NCBI RefSeq assembly: GCF_964340395.1
Contig: NC_135555.1
Coordinates: forward strand, 22,305,225-22,369,224
Length of the DNA: 64,000 nucleotides
DNA from: Glandiceps talaboti
Lineage: Eukaryota > Hemichordata > Enteropneusta > Spengelidae
Reading direction: 5' to 3'
In this document: positions 37,801 to 49,087 of the stretch, one piece after another
How positions within the stretch are numbered: the first letter of the stretch is position 1
How the letters are laid out: the number at the start of each line of letters is the position of its first letter
The notes under the pieces: generated by a model
Database searches by the model: none
The model's input: only the letters and a program-made list of their open reading frames with translations
What the model was told of the DNA's origin: nothing
Made by a program: the position numbers and the translations under genes

Positions 37801-40696
37801 TGAACTAGTTGCATGTGGTAGTCTGTAAGGCAGTGAGGTAACTTGTTATATAATAAGTCATCCCTTACCCTTGAACCTAGTACTATAATCATGAATATGG
37901 TGGCATGTGATAGTCTGTAAGGCAGTGAGGTAACTTGTATATTAATAAGTCATCCCTTAACCTTGAACCTAGTACTATAATCATGAACATGGTGGCATGT
38001 GATAGTCTGTAAGGCAGTGAGGTAACTTGTATAATAATAAGTCATCCCTTAACCTTGAACCTAGTACTATAATCATGAACATGGTGGCATGTGATAGTCT
38101 GTAAGGCAGTGAGGTAACTTGTTGTTTAATAAATCATCCCTTAACCTTGAACCTAGTACTATAATCATGAACATGGTGGCATGTGATAGTCTGTAAGACA
38201 GTGAGGTAACTTGTTGTTTAATAAGTCATCCCTTAACCTTGAACCTAGTACTATAATCATGCACTAGTGGCATGTGATAGTCTGTAAGGCAGTGAGGTAA
38301 CTTGTTTAATAAGTCATCCCCTAACCTTGAACCTAGTACTATAATCATGAACATGGTGGCATTTGATAGTCTGTAACGCAGTGAGGTAACTTGTTTAATA
38401 AGTCATCCCTTAACCTTGAACCTAGTACTATAATCATGAACATGGTGGCATGTGATAGTCTGTAACGCAGTGAGGTAACTTGTTGTTTAATAAGTCATCC
38501 CTTAACCTTGAACCTAGTACTATAATCATGAACATGGTGGCATGTGATAGTCTCTAAGGCAGTGAGGTAACTTGTTGTTTAATAAGTCATCCCTTAACCT
38601 TGAACCTAGTACTATAATCATGAACTAGTGGCATGTTATAGTCTGTAAGGTAGTGAGGTAACACTGTTGTTTAATAAGTCAACCCTTAACCTTGAACGTC
38701 GTACTATAATCATGAACATGGTGGCATGTGATAGTCTGTAAGGCAGTGAGGTAACTTGTTTAATAAGTCTTCCCTTAACCTTGAACCTAGTACTATAATC
38801 ATGAATATGGTGGCATGTGATAGTCTGTAAGGCAGTGAGGTAACTTGTATATTAATAAGTCATCCCTTAACCTTGAACCTAGTACTATAATCATGAACAT
38901 GGTGGCATGTGATAGTCTGTAAGGCAGTGAGGTAACTTGTATAATAATAAGTCATCCCTTAACCTTGAACCTAGTACTATAATCATGAACATGGTGGCAT
39001 GTGATAGTCTGTAAGGCAGTGAGGTAACTTGTTGTTTAATAAATCATCCCTTAACCTTGAACCTAGTACTATAATCATGAACATGGTGGCATGTGATAGT
39101 CTGTAACGCAGTGAGGTAACTTGTTGTTTAATAAGTCATCCCTTAACCTTGAACCTAGTACTATAATCATGAACTAGTGGCATGTGATAGTCTGTAAGGC
39201 AGTGAGGTAACTTGTTGTTTAATAAGTCATCCCTTAACGTTGAAACTAGTACTATAATCATGAACATGGTGGCATGTGATAGTCTGTAAGGCAGTGAGGT
39301 AACTTGTTGTTTAATAAGTCATCCCTTAATCTTGAACCTAGTACTATAATCATGAACCAGTGGCATGTGATAGTCTCTAAGGCAGTGAGGTAACTTGTTG
39401 TTAATAAGTCATCCCTTAACATTGAACCTAGTACTATAATTATGAACTAGTGGCATGTGATAGCCTGTAAAGTGGTGAGGTAACTTGTTTCATAAGTCAT
39501 CCCTTAACCTTGAACCTAGTACTATAATCATGAACTAGTTGCATGTGGTAGTCTGTAAGGCAGTGAGGTAACTTGTTATTTAATAAGTCATCCCTTACCC
39601 TTGAACCTAGTACTATAATCATGAATATGGTGGCATGTGATAGTCTGTAAGGCAGTGAGGTAACTTGTATATTAATAAGTCATCCCTTAACCTTGAACCT
39701 AGTACTATAATCATGAACATGGTGGCATGTGATAGTCTGTAAGGCAGTGAGGTAACTTGTATAATAATAAGTCATCCCTTAACCTTGAACCTAGTACTAT
39801 AATCATGAACATGGTGGCATGTGATAGTCTGTAAGGCAGTGAGGTAACTTGTTGTTTAATAAATCATCCCTTAACCTTGAACCTAGTACTATAATCATGA
39901 ACATGGTGGCATGTGATAGTCTGTAAGACAGTGAGGTAACTTGTTGTTTAATAAGTCATCCCTTAACCTTGAACCTAGTACTATAATCATGAACATGGTG
40001 GCATGTGATAGTCTGTAAGGCAGTGAGGTAACTTGCTGTTTAATAAGTCATCCCTTAACCTTGAACCTAGTACTATAATCATGCACTAGTGGCATGTGAT
40101 AGTCTGTAAGGCAGTGAGGTAACTTGTTTAATAAGTCATCCCCTAACCTTGAACCTAGTACTATAATCATGAACATGGTGGCATTTGATAGTCTGTAACG
40201 CAGTGAGGTAACTTGTTTAATAAGTCATCCCTTAACCTTGAACCTAGTACTATAATCTTGAACATGGTGGCATGTGATAGTCTGTAACGCAGTGAGGTAA
40301 CTTGTTGTTTAATAAGTCATCCCTTAACCTTGAACCTAGTACTATAATCATGAACATGGTGGCATGTGATAGTCTCTAAGGCAGTGAGGTAACTTGTTGT
40401 TTAATAAGTCATCCCTTAACCTTGAACCTAGTACTATAATCATGAACTAGTGGCATGTTATAGTCTGTAAGGTAGTGACGTAACACTGTTGTTTAATAAG
40501 TCAACCCTTAACCTTGAACGTCGTACTATAATCATGAACATGGTGGCATGTGATAGTCTGTAAGGCAGTGAGGTAACTTGTTTAATAAGTCTTCCCTTAA
40601 CCTTGAACGTCGTACTATAATCATGAACATGGTGCCATGTGATAGTCCGTAAGGCAGTGAGGTAACTTGTTGTTTAATATGTCATCCCTTAACCTT
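28866..40696. repeat. Satellite array 2, part right of the LINE insertion
   Basis: About 11.8 kb (roughly 130 monomers) of the same 91-bp satellite. It is enriched for variants that are rare or absent in array 1: TTGACCCTAG, GATAGGCTGTAAGG, GTCTCTAAGG, TTGAACCGAG, the GTGACGGTAAC insertion (30788, 33139, 34403) and CTTTTTGTTTAATAAG (29612, 31151, 34767, 37669). These recur as higher-order blocks. From about 38.2 kb degenerate forms appear (GTAACGCAG, GAACGTCGTAC, GTAACACTG), suggesting an older array edge. It ends CCCTTAACCTT exactly where module B' begins. Confidence 0.96.
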
Positions 40697-40839
40697 GGGG
40701 TGTTTATTTGGAATAACACCAATAAAAGTTTGATGGAAGTAAAGTGTAGAATCACAGTATTGACTCGTAGTACTAAAATAATATGACAACGAAGCAGAGA
40801 TTAAGAGCAATATATAGACAAACAAACTGATATTTTCAG
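40697..40839. repeat. Module B, copy 2
   Basis: Same 143-bp segment as 24326-24468, attached to the satellite at the same monomer phase. Here it continues into segment C (GTTTAAAGTTTGTG...) and not into module A, which shows the original arrangement on the right side. Confidence 0.85.
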
Positions 40840-41133
40840 TGTTTAAAGTTTGTGTCTAATGACGTTTTACTCGGACCAGCCTGCTACCGCCACACGAACA
40901 TAATTTCACAACTGTATGTGTTTGTTATTTCCGCTCTCAGTGGCTGGATATGGGTTTTGATGTAAGGCATGATGGGGCGCCAGTCAGCCATCTTGTCTGT
41001 TATGTACATGTCTGGTTAAACTGTCGACAGTAGTTGGTGCCTTTTTAGCTACGTTTTATCAAAAACTAAAGTCGTCGCCTCGCTCCGATCCGGAGCAATA
41101 CTATAACCGCGTACTGATCAGCGAGTGCCTTAG
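40840..41133. repeat. Segment C, copy 1
   Basis: Repeated at 41311-41850. The best conserved stretch starts TCAGTGGCTGGATATGGG, includes GGCGCCAGTCAGCCATCTTG and ends CGTACTGATCAGCGAGTGCC. GCCATCTTG matches the YY1-type promoter word, but no gene follows. It is probably part of a dispersed repeat family. Confidence 0.7.
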
Positions 41134-41169
41134 CCTTCAGCCTAGTACTATAATCATAAATTAGTGGCA
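41134..41169. repeat. Solitary satellite remnant
   Basis: CCTTCAGCCTAGTACTATAA followed by TCATAAATTAGTGGCAG is about 36 bp of the 91-bp monomer with several substitutions. It lies between segment C and the third copy of B. Here B joins the monomer after GTGGCAG, a different phase from the two large arrays. Confidence 0.8.
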
Positions 41170-41310
41170 GGTGTTTATTTCAAATAACACCAATAAAAGT
41201 TTGATAGAAGTAAAGTCTAGAATCACAGTATTGACTCATAGTACTAAAGTAATAAGACAACAAGGCAGAGATTAAGAGAAATATATAGACAAACAAATTG
41301 ATATTTTCAG
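41170..41310. repeat. Module B, diverged third copy
   Basis: GGTGTTTATTTCAAATAACA through GATATTTTCAG matches B with more substitutions than the first two copies share. The terminal hairpin is kept (GGTGTTTATTT against AAATAACACC). Confidence 0.8.
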
Positions 41311-41850
41311 TGTTTAATGTTTGTGGCTAATAATGACTTTTTAGTCGGACCGTCCTGCTACCTTCACACAAACATAATTTCACAACTGTATGTTTTTTCT
41401 TATTATTCAGGCAGTTTGACATGATTGTTTATAAGCTTAATAAAAAAATTGGAACATATCCTGAGAAATGTTCACAAATACACCTAAGATTTGTTGAAAA
41501 ATGGAAGATATACACCGGTAGTATAGTGGGGTCACGCTCTGTCGTTCTCAAGTAACTGTTTTTCTGTTTTAACATGTGGACATTGCCAGAGAAAAGAAGG
41601 GGTAATGAGATCTAGATAACCATATAATTGGAATACCGCCCTCATCAGTGGCTGGATATGGGTTTTGACGTATTGCTCTAGCAAGGCATTCTGGGGCGCC
41701 AGTCAGCCATCTTGTCTGTTATGTTAGGTTAGACTAGACCGTGGACACTCGTTCATGACTTTTTTGCTACGTTTTATCTAAAACTAAAGTCGTCGCCTCG
41801 CTCCGATCCGGAGCAATACTATAACCGCGTACTGATCAGCGAGTGCCAGA
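41311..41850. repeat. Segment C, copy 2, with about 240 extra bases
   Basis: The ends match segment C at 40840-40920 and 40934-41126. Between them, about 41400-41640 has no counterpart in the first copy. The C-core continues as AGAGGCACGAGCGACTG, which is unique here. Confidence 0.65.
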
Positions 41851-42780
41851 GGCACGAGCGACTGTGATCGCTTGCTGTATCTCCCTTTCTATTACTTATT
41901 CATGATGTGACATCATGGCTATCGTGTGATTTGCATACAGATCACTCAACATTCAACGCGCGCATATACACGTACACCGTAGCGCAAATTTGACCCTGTA
42001 AATGTATTTTGATGGTCATATCAAGTAATTTACCTTTCCAATCTTTCTTTGTGAAAGCCTGAAACCGTGTGGTTTTTTTTTGACAATTGTAAATGACGTC
42101 GTTGGACAACCTCGATGCCCAACATGGCAATTTCATTGATAATGTCATGCTCATATGCTCACTTAGTCAATGTTGCCGTGTACATGTAGGTCGCTGCGAG
42201 TCGATGGGGCTTAATTGGCTCCAACTCATGGACTATTATCATGCATATATTTTTTCTTTTCTGAAAGTCTTTCACGTATGAATATCTGTTAATATCCAAA
42301 TTTCTCCAGTGCGTCTTGATATGTTAACTCGCTTGGTGACTCGGGCGACACCATGTTCAGTTCAGTCCGATTACATTCCTCCACTACCTGGAGAACCACA
42401 TTAAAAATGTGGTAAAAAAATAAATAGATAAATAAAATAAAGGTAAAAAGTTTACAGTTTAAGTGTTGGTGTACAGGGCAAGGTTATGTGGTAGTCTATT
42501 GCTTCATTGGGATTGAGAGTTGCATGCAGCGTTCGTGGTGAATTGCAAAGCACATTCCTCTTGAAATGGTTTCAATTTGGTTGATAATGATTTTTCTTTT
42601 TGGTGAACTTGTTATTCTTGAAATGGTAGTAACGTCAAAGATGCGTTGAAGGAGAAGAGTTTTATTTTGATACAGTTCATCTCAATATTCTATGTCAAAA
42701 TTATTTACAATTATTAGTTCCATTTTTTCACTAGTGAAGCACGTATGTAGTTTCTGTTGCTGGGCAACTACCGGGTATAC
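41851..42780. other. No gene seen; small hairpin at 42395-42413
   Basis: Short frames on both strands show no recognisable similarity. ACCACATT-AAA-AATGTGGT forms a perfect 8-bp stem and is followed by an A-rich run, which could be a retroposon tail. Confidence 0.4.
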
Positions 42781-42782
42781 GG

Positions 42783-43020
42783 TACTATGGTATAGTATAG
42801 TATAAGTACATAGTATAGTCTAGTATATAGTATAGCATAGTATAGTATAGTATATTGTATAGTATAGTATATGGTATAGTATAGCACAGTATATAGTGTA
42901 TGGCATAGTATAGTGTGGTATAGTATAGTATATTGTATAGTATAGTATATGGCATAGTATAGTGTATAGTATAGCGTAGTGTATAGTATAGCATAGTATA
43001 TAGCATAGTATATTGTATAT
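42783..43020. repeat. TATAG-type pentanucleotide microsatellite, left block
   Basis: Degenerate tandem TATAG/TATAGTATAC-like units, with occasional GCATAG, TGTAG and TATTG variants. The open frames here are low-complexity Tyr/Thr/Ile repeats with no coding meaning. Confidence 0.9.
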
Positions 43021-43035
43021 CATATTATAGCATTA

Positions 43036-43407
43036 CCAATTCCAGTGAATTTTGTGACCGCTGTACATTATTACTGATAATGTACTCCGTTATTGGGCAT
43101 TGCGGCCCCGGAACGAGCATAACAATACAAGCTTATGTCCGTAAGGCAATAAAGGTATGGGTATTTAAGAACAGGGAAATTATGGGGTAAACACCGTAAG
43201 AATTTTTTTTAAAAGATTCAAATTAAAATGAAACAAATTTGTGTTCACAGCAGTTCATTGAAGTGTATATGTGTGTGTGTACGTGTACGTACGTGCGTCG
43301 CTATGATTAGTATTCAGCTTCCGGGCCGAACATGGCAGACGATGTTCAGCGCTGTGTATATTATCCGTTGTTTTGCGTTTCTCGGTCTACAAATTCACTG
43401 GAATTGG
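43036..43407. repeat. Outer inverted repeat with 17-bp arms
   Basis: CCAATTCCAGTGAATTT (43036-43052) and its exact reverse complement AAATTCACTGGAATTGG (43391-43407) lie 338 bp apart. The interval interrupts the TATAG microsatellite. A perfect 9-bp hairpin (GTACATTAT/ATAATGTAC, about 43064-43086) lies inside. Confidence 0.7.
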
Positions 43408-43424
43408 CAAAACTATAAAATAAT

Positions 43425-43554
43425 AACAATAATGTACGCCCTCCCAGTCCATAATGGACTCAAGCAAACTTTGCACTCCATAATGGCCTCGCCCATTATG
43501 TCGTTCAAAGTTTGCTTTCGTCCATTATGGGCTGGGAGGGCGTACATTATTGTT
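43425..43554. mobile_element. MITE-like 130-bp palindromic element
   Basis: Left end AACAATAATGTACGCCCTCC and right end GGAGGGCGTACATTATTGTT are perfect terminal inverted repeats. Pairing continues with few mismatches almost to the centre through CCATAATGGA and GCAAACTTTG, so nearly the whole element is one about 60-bp-arm hairpin. No ORF of its own. It fits a non-autonomous DNA transposon; superfamily and target duplication are not clear. Confidence 0.75.
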
Positions 43555-43556
43555 TA

Positions 43557-43656
43557 AGTATAGTATAGTGTAGTTTATAGTATATAGTATAGTATAGTAT
43601 ATAGTATAGCACAGTATATAGTGTGTGGCATAGTATAGTATATGGTATATTATATT
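43557..43656. repeat. TATAG-type microsatellite, right block
   Basis: Same repeat as 42783-43020, resuming after the 536-bp interruption that holds the inverted repeats and the MITE. Confidence 0.85.
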
Positions 43657-43741
43657 ATGCCAGTATATTGATGGCGCAAATCGAGAGATCTGATTGGTCT
43701 AGACATCGAACTAGCACGTCTAAAACGAGCAATAATGCACG
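43651..43741 (+). repeat. Dispersed repeat shared with the EF-hand gene intron
   Basis: TATATTATGCCAGTATATTG, ATGG-GCAAATC, GAGATCTGATTGGTC and AGCAATAATGCAC-like words match the reverse complement of 60098-60192 over about 90 bp. This is an interspersed family with copies in opposite orientations. Confidence 0.7.
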
Positions 43742-44635
43742 GTTGGCACGCGGCCAAATTTTGTTCGTCTAGCTACGTGCGTTGAGTTGTAGTCCGCGTG
43801 ATACTGATAGTGAACTCTGCGAATTGTCAGGATTGAGGAGGATTTTACAATATTTTATCAGAAATTATGAAGGAAATTTCGAAAGCAATCAAGTCATCGC
43901 GTATGTGTACAAATCATCGCCTACTACATGTACTAAGGTCAAGGCATGCACGAGATCGGTCCCAGCCGGCCTCGGCGCGGCTGGAGTAGAAACATTGGTG
44001 AGCTGTCCTGTCCTGTCCTGTCCTGTCATAAAATGAAGCAAGTGTAAGAGCTTACACTGGCTGACTTACCATTAATCTAAATAGAAATTTGTCTGGGATC
44101 CTGTCCTAGAGTATCAGTCATCAATCCGAGAGGGAAATCCTCAAACCCGAAAATCTACTGACGTAACTTCCAGTAATATAAATACATTGTAAATATCAAC
44201 CTGCCGCCATGTCTCACTTCACCGAGTCGCGAATTCGGCCGGGAACGATCGAAGCACGCTGTATTCAATAAACCACTTCAAGTTTATACCTTGAGTCAAA
44301 CAGGTTGTTTATTCATCACTGTGCACTTTTAATGAGCCGATCAATGTACAGATTATCCCTATAAACGACTAGCAGATAAAATAAATCCAGTCGCTGCACG
44401 ACGTTCACGTCATGGTTGAGGCCAAGATCAGCTGTCTTGAAAGCGGCGTTATTGTTTTGCAAATTAGTCACAGAGGCGCATATGAGACTAGAATCTTGTT
44501 TCCGATATTTTCAATATACTAGTATAATATAATAGCGATAAACCACCCCCTGGGGAAGGTATACCACTCGGTTTTGACCAGTGAACTCAATATATGCACT
44601 CGCTATCACTCGTGCATATATTTCGTTCCTACATT
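43742..44635. other. No gene seen; CCTGT microsatellite at 44003-44027
   Basis: Contains five CTGTC/CCTGT units and, near 44600-44630, an imperfect palindrome (TATATGCACTCGC...TCGTGCATATA) next to ACTAGTATAATATAAT, which resembles one end of the 43.65-kb dispersed repeat. An open frame of 84 codons (43782-44036) has no recognised similarity. Confidence 0.4.
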
Positions 44636-47600
44636 GCTACAAAAGTAAGTATGAATTTCATTTCATTCAATAAATAAAGTTATGCTGTATTAATACTGTT
44701 TTATTTTTTCATTCACTTCAGGATGGCGCCACGGAAACTGGTCCGAAGACCGGAAAAACAGATGAATGGAAAGCTGATGTGAAGACCCAAGACAGATGAC
44801 TGGATAAGAAGACCAAACACTTGATTGATGCCAGATGCTACAAAAGTAAGTATGAATTTCATTTCATTCAATAAAAAAAGTTATGCTGTATTAATACTGT
44901 TTTATTTTTAATTAACTTCAGGATGGCGCCACGGAAGCTGGTCCGAAGACCGGAAAAACAGATGAATGGAAAGCTGATGTGAAGACCCAAGACAGATGAC
45001 TGGATAAGAAGACCGAACACTTGATTGATGCCAGATGCTACAAAAGTAAGTATGAATTTCATTTCATTCAATAAATAAAGTTATGCTGTATTAATACTGT
45101 TTTATTTTTAATTAACTTCAGGATGGCGCCACGGAAGCTGGTCCGAAGACCGGAAAAACAGATGAATGGAAAGCTGATGTGAAGACCCAAGACAGATGAC
45201 TGGATAAGAAGACCGAACACGTGATTGATGCCAGATGCTACAAAAGTAAGTATGAATTTCATTTCATTCAATAAATAAAGTTATGCTGTATTAATACTGT
45301 TTTACTTTTTAATTCACTTCAGGATGGCGCCACGGAAGCTGGTCCGAAGACCGGAAAAACAGATGAATGGATAGCTTATGTGAAGACCCAAGACAGATGA
45401 CTGGATAAGAAGACCGAACACTTGATTGATGCCAGATGCTACAAAAGTAAGTATGAATTTCATTTCATTCAATAAATAAAGTTATGCTGTATTAATACTG
45501 TTTTACTTTTTAATTCACTTCAGGATGGCGCCACGGAAGCTGGTCCGAAGACCGGAAAAACAGATGAATGGATAGCTTATGTGAAGACCCAAGACAGATG
45601 ACTGGATAAGAAGACCGAACACTTGATTGATGCCAGATGCTACAAAAGTAAGTATGAATTTCATTTTATTCAATTAGTAAAGTTATGCTGTATTAATACT
45701 GTTTTATTTTTTAATTAACTTCAGGATGGCGCCACGGAAGCTGGTCCGAAGACCGGAAAAACAGATGAATGGAAAGCTGATGTGAAGACCCAAGACAGAT
45801 GACTGGATAAGAAGACCGAACACTTGATTGATGCCAGATGCTACAAAAGTAAGTATGAATTTCATTTCATTCAATAAAAAAAGTTATGCTGTATTAATAC
45901 TGTTTTATTTTTAATTAACTTCAGGATGGCGCCACGGAAGCTGGTCCGAAGACCGGAAAAACAGATGAATGGAAAGCTGATGTGAAGACCCAAGACAGAT
46001 GACTGGATAAGAAGACCGAACACGTGATTGATGCCAGATGCTACAAAAGTAAGTATGAATTTCATTTCATTCAATAAATAAAGTTATGCTGTATTAATAC
46101 TGTTTTACTTTTTAATTCACTTCAGGATGGCGCCACGGAAGCTGGTCCGAAGACCGGAAAAACAGATGAATGGATAGCTGATGTGAAGACCCAAGACAGA
46201 TGACTGGATAAGAAGACCGAACACTTGATTGATGCCAGATGCTACAAAAGTAAGTATGAATTTCATTTTATTCAATTAGTAAAGTTATGCTGTATTAATA
46301 CTGTTTTACTTTTTAATTCACTTCAGGATGGCGCCACGGAAGCTGGTCCGAAGACCGGAAAAACAGATGAATGGATAGCTTATGTGAAGACCCAAGACAG
46401 ATGACTGGATAAGAAGACCGAACACTTGATTGATGCCAGATGCTACAAAAGTAAGTATGAATTTCATTTTATTCAATTAGTAAAGTTATGCTGTATTAAT
46501 ACTGTTTTATTTTTTAATTCACTTCAGGATGGCGCCACGGAAGCTGGTCCGAAGACCGGAAAAACAGATGAATGGAAAGCTGATGTGAAGACCCAAGACA
46601 GATGACTGGATAAGAAGACCGAACACGTGATTGATGCCAGATGCTACAAAAGTAAGTATGAATTTCATTTCATTCAATAAATAAAGTTATGCTGTATTAA
46701 TACTGTTTTACTTTTTAATTCACTTCAGGATGGCGCCACGGAAGCTGGTCCGAAGACCGGAAAAACAGATGAATGGAAAGCTGATGTGAAGACCCAAGAC
46801 AGATGACTGGATAAGAAGACCGAACACTTGATTGATGCCAGATGCTACAAAAGTAAGTATGAATTTCATTTCATTCAATAAATAAAGTTATGCTGTATTA
46901 ATACTGTTTTACTTTTTAATTCACTTCAGGATGGCGCCACGGAAGCTGGTCCGAAGACCGGAAAAACAGATGAATGGATAGCTTATGTGAAGACCCAAGA
47001 CAGATGACTGGATAAGAAGACCGAACACTTGATTGATGCCAGATGCTACAAAAGTAAGTATGAATTTCATTTTATTCAATTAGTAAAGTTATGCTGTATT
47101 AATACTGTTTTATTTTTTAATTCACTTCAGGATGGCGCCACGGAAGCTGGTCCGAAGACCGGAAAAACAGATGAATGGAAAGCTGATGTGAAGACCCAAG
47201 ACAGATGACTGGATAAGAAGACCGAACACTTGATTGATGACAGATGCTACAAAAGTAAGTATGAATTTCATTTTATTCAATAAATAAAGTTATGCTGTAT
47301 TAATACTGTTTTATGTTTTAATTCACTTTAGGATGGCGCCACGGAAGGTGGTCCGAAGACCGGAAAAACAGATGAATGGAAAGCTGATGTGAAGACCCAA
47401 GACAGATGACTGGATAAGAAGACCGAACACTTGATTGATGCCAGATGCTACAAAAGTAAGTATGAATTTCATTTCATTCAATTAGTAAAGTTATGCTGTA
47501 TTAATACTGTTTTATTTTTTAATTCACTTCAGGATGGCGCCACGGAAGCTGGTCCGAAGACCGGAAAAACAGATGAATGGATAGCTTATGTGAAGACCCA

Positions 47601-48905
47601 AGACAGATGACTGGATAAGAAGACCGAACACTTGATTGATGCCAGATGCTACAAAAGTAAGTATGAATTTCATTTCATTCAATAAATAAAGTTATGCTGT
47701 ATTAATACTGTTTTATGTTTTAATTCACTTTAGGATGGCGCCACGGAAGCTGGTCCGAAGACCGGAAAAACAGATGAATGGAAAGCTGATGTGAAGACCC
47801 AAGACAGATGACTGGATAAGAAGACCGAACACTTGATTGATGCCAGATGCTACAAAAGTAAGTATGAATTTCATTTCATTCAATTAGTAAAGTTATGCTG
47901 TATTAATACTGTTTTATTTTTTAATTCACTTCAGGATGGCGCCACGGAAGCTGGCCCGAAGACCGGAAAAACAGATGAATGGAAAGCTGATGTGAAGACC
48001 CAAGACAGATGACTGGATAAGAAGACCGAACACTTGATTGATGCCAGATGCTACAAAAGTAAGTATGAATTTCATTTCATTCAATAAATAAAGTTATGCT
48101 GTATTAATACTGTTTTATTTTTTAATTCACTTTAGGATGGCGCCACGGAAGCTGGTCCGAAGACCGGAAAAACAGATGAATGGAAAGCTTATGTGAAGAC
48201 CCAAGACAGATGACTGGATAAGAAGACCGAACACTTGATTGATGCCAGACGCTACAAAAGTAAGTATGAATTTCATTTCATTCAATTAGTAAAGTTATGC
48301 TGTATTAATACTGTTTTATTTTTTAATTCACTTCAGGATGGTGCCACGGAAGCTGGTCCGAAGACCGGAAAAACAGATGAATGGATAGCTGATGTGAAGA
48401 CCCAAGACAGATGACTGGATAAGAAGACCGAACACTTGATTGATGCCAGATGTTACAAAAGTAAGTATGAACTTCATTTCATTCAATAAATAAAGTTATG
48501 CTATATTTTAATACTGTTTTATTTTGTAATTCACTTCAGGATGGCACCACGGAAGCTGGTCCGAAGACCGGAAAAACAGATGAATGGATAGCTGATGTGA
48601 AGACCCAAGACAGATGACTGGATAAGAAGACCGAACACTTGATTGATGCCAGATGCTACAAAAGTAAGTATGAATTTCATTTCATTCAATAAATAAAGTT
48701 ATGCTGTATTAATACTGTTTTATTTTTTAATTCACTTCAGGATGGTGCCACGGAAGCTGGTCCGAAGACCGGAAAAACAGATGAATGGATAGCTTATGTG
48801 AAGACCCAAGACAGATGACTGGATAAGAAGACCGAACACTTGATTGATGCCAGACGCTACAAAAGTAAGTATGAATTTCATTTCATTCAATAAATAAAGT
48901 TGTTC
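44636..48905 (+). repeat. Tandem array of about 21 intron/exon-like 201-bp units
   Basis: Each unit has a 77-nt part beginning GTAAGTATGAATTTCATT and ending TTAATTCACTTCAG, the shape of a minimal GT-AG intron. A 124-nt part beginning GATGGCGCCACGG and ending GATGCTACAAAA follows. Units differ by few bases (AATAAATAAAG or AATTAGTAAAG, GGAAAGCTGATG or GGATAGCTTATG, ACTTGATTG or ACGTGATTG). The 124-nt block is not a multiple of three and has stops in all three plus frames, so it cannot encode a continuous repeat protein. The shared word GAAGACCCAAGA and the same acceptor/donor layout link it to the 19-bp minisatellite block at 3310-3673. Role unknown. Confidence 0.92.
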
Positions 48906-48929
48906 TGTATTAAAAATGCTATAATCCTT

Positions 48930-49060
48930 TTTGCCGCCACCGCCGTCAACTACCTCGCGTCGCGTCGCGTCGCAAATTTCACCATCTCCGTCAGCATCCG
49001 CGCCGTCAACTACCTCGCATCGCGTCGCGTCTCAAATTTCGCTGTCTCCATTTTCACTGC
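48930..49060. repeat. GC-rich direct repeat, two copies of about 70 bp
   Basis: CGCCGTCAACTACCTCGC, then GTCGCGTCGCGTC and CAAATTTC, occurs twice (from about 48941 and about 49009). It abuts the 201-bp array and differs sharply in composition from its neighbours. Confidence 0.75.
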
Positions 49061-49087
49061 ACGCGTGTCTCCGCCAGCGTCCGCGCC

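Noticed and set aside
40934-41126. Gene promoter, because of the GCCATCTTG YY1-like word
   Set aside because: The stretch is duplicated at 41645-41847 and no coding exon follows either copy; one short word is not enough.
42785-43023. Tyr/Thr/Ile-rich ORFs
   Set aside because: Translation of the TATAG microsatellite.
44868-46074. Repeated 67-codon minus-strand ORFs
   Set aside because: They are antisense readings through the 201-bp repeat unit, recurring only because the unit recurs.
44636-48905. Polyprotein or repeat-protein gene made of 21 exons
   Set aside because: The exon-like block is 124 nt and has a stop in each forward frame, so joined blocks cannot stay open.
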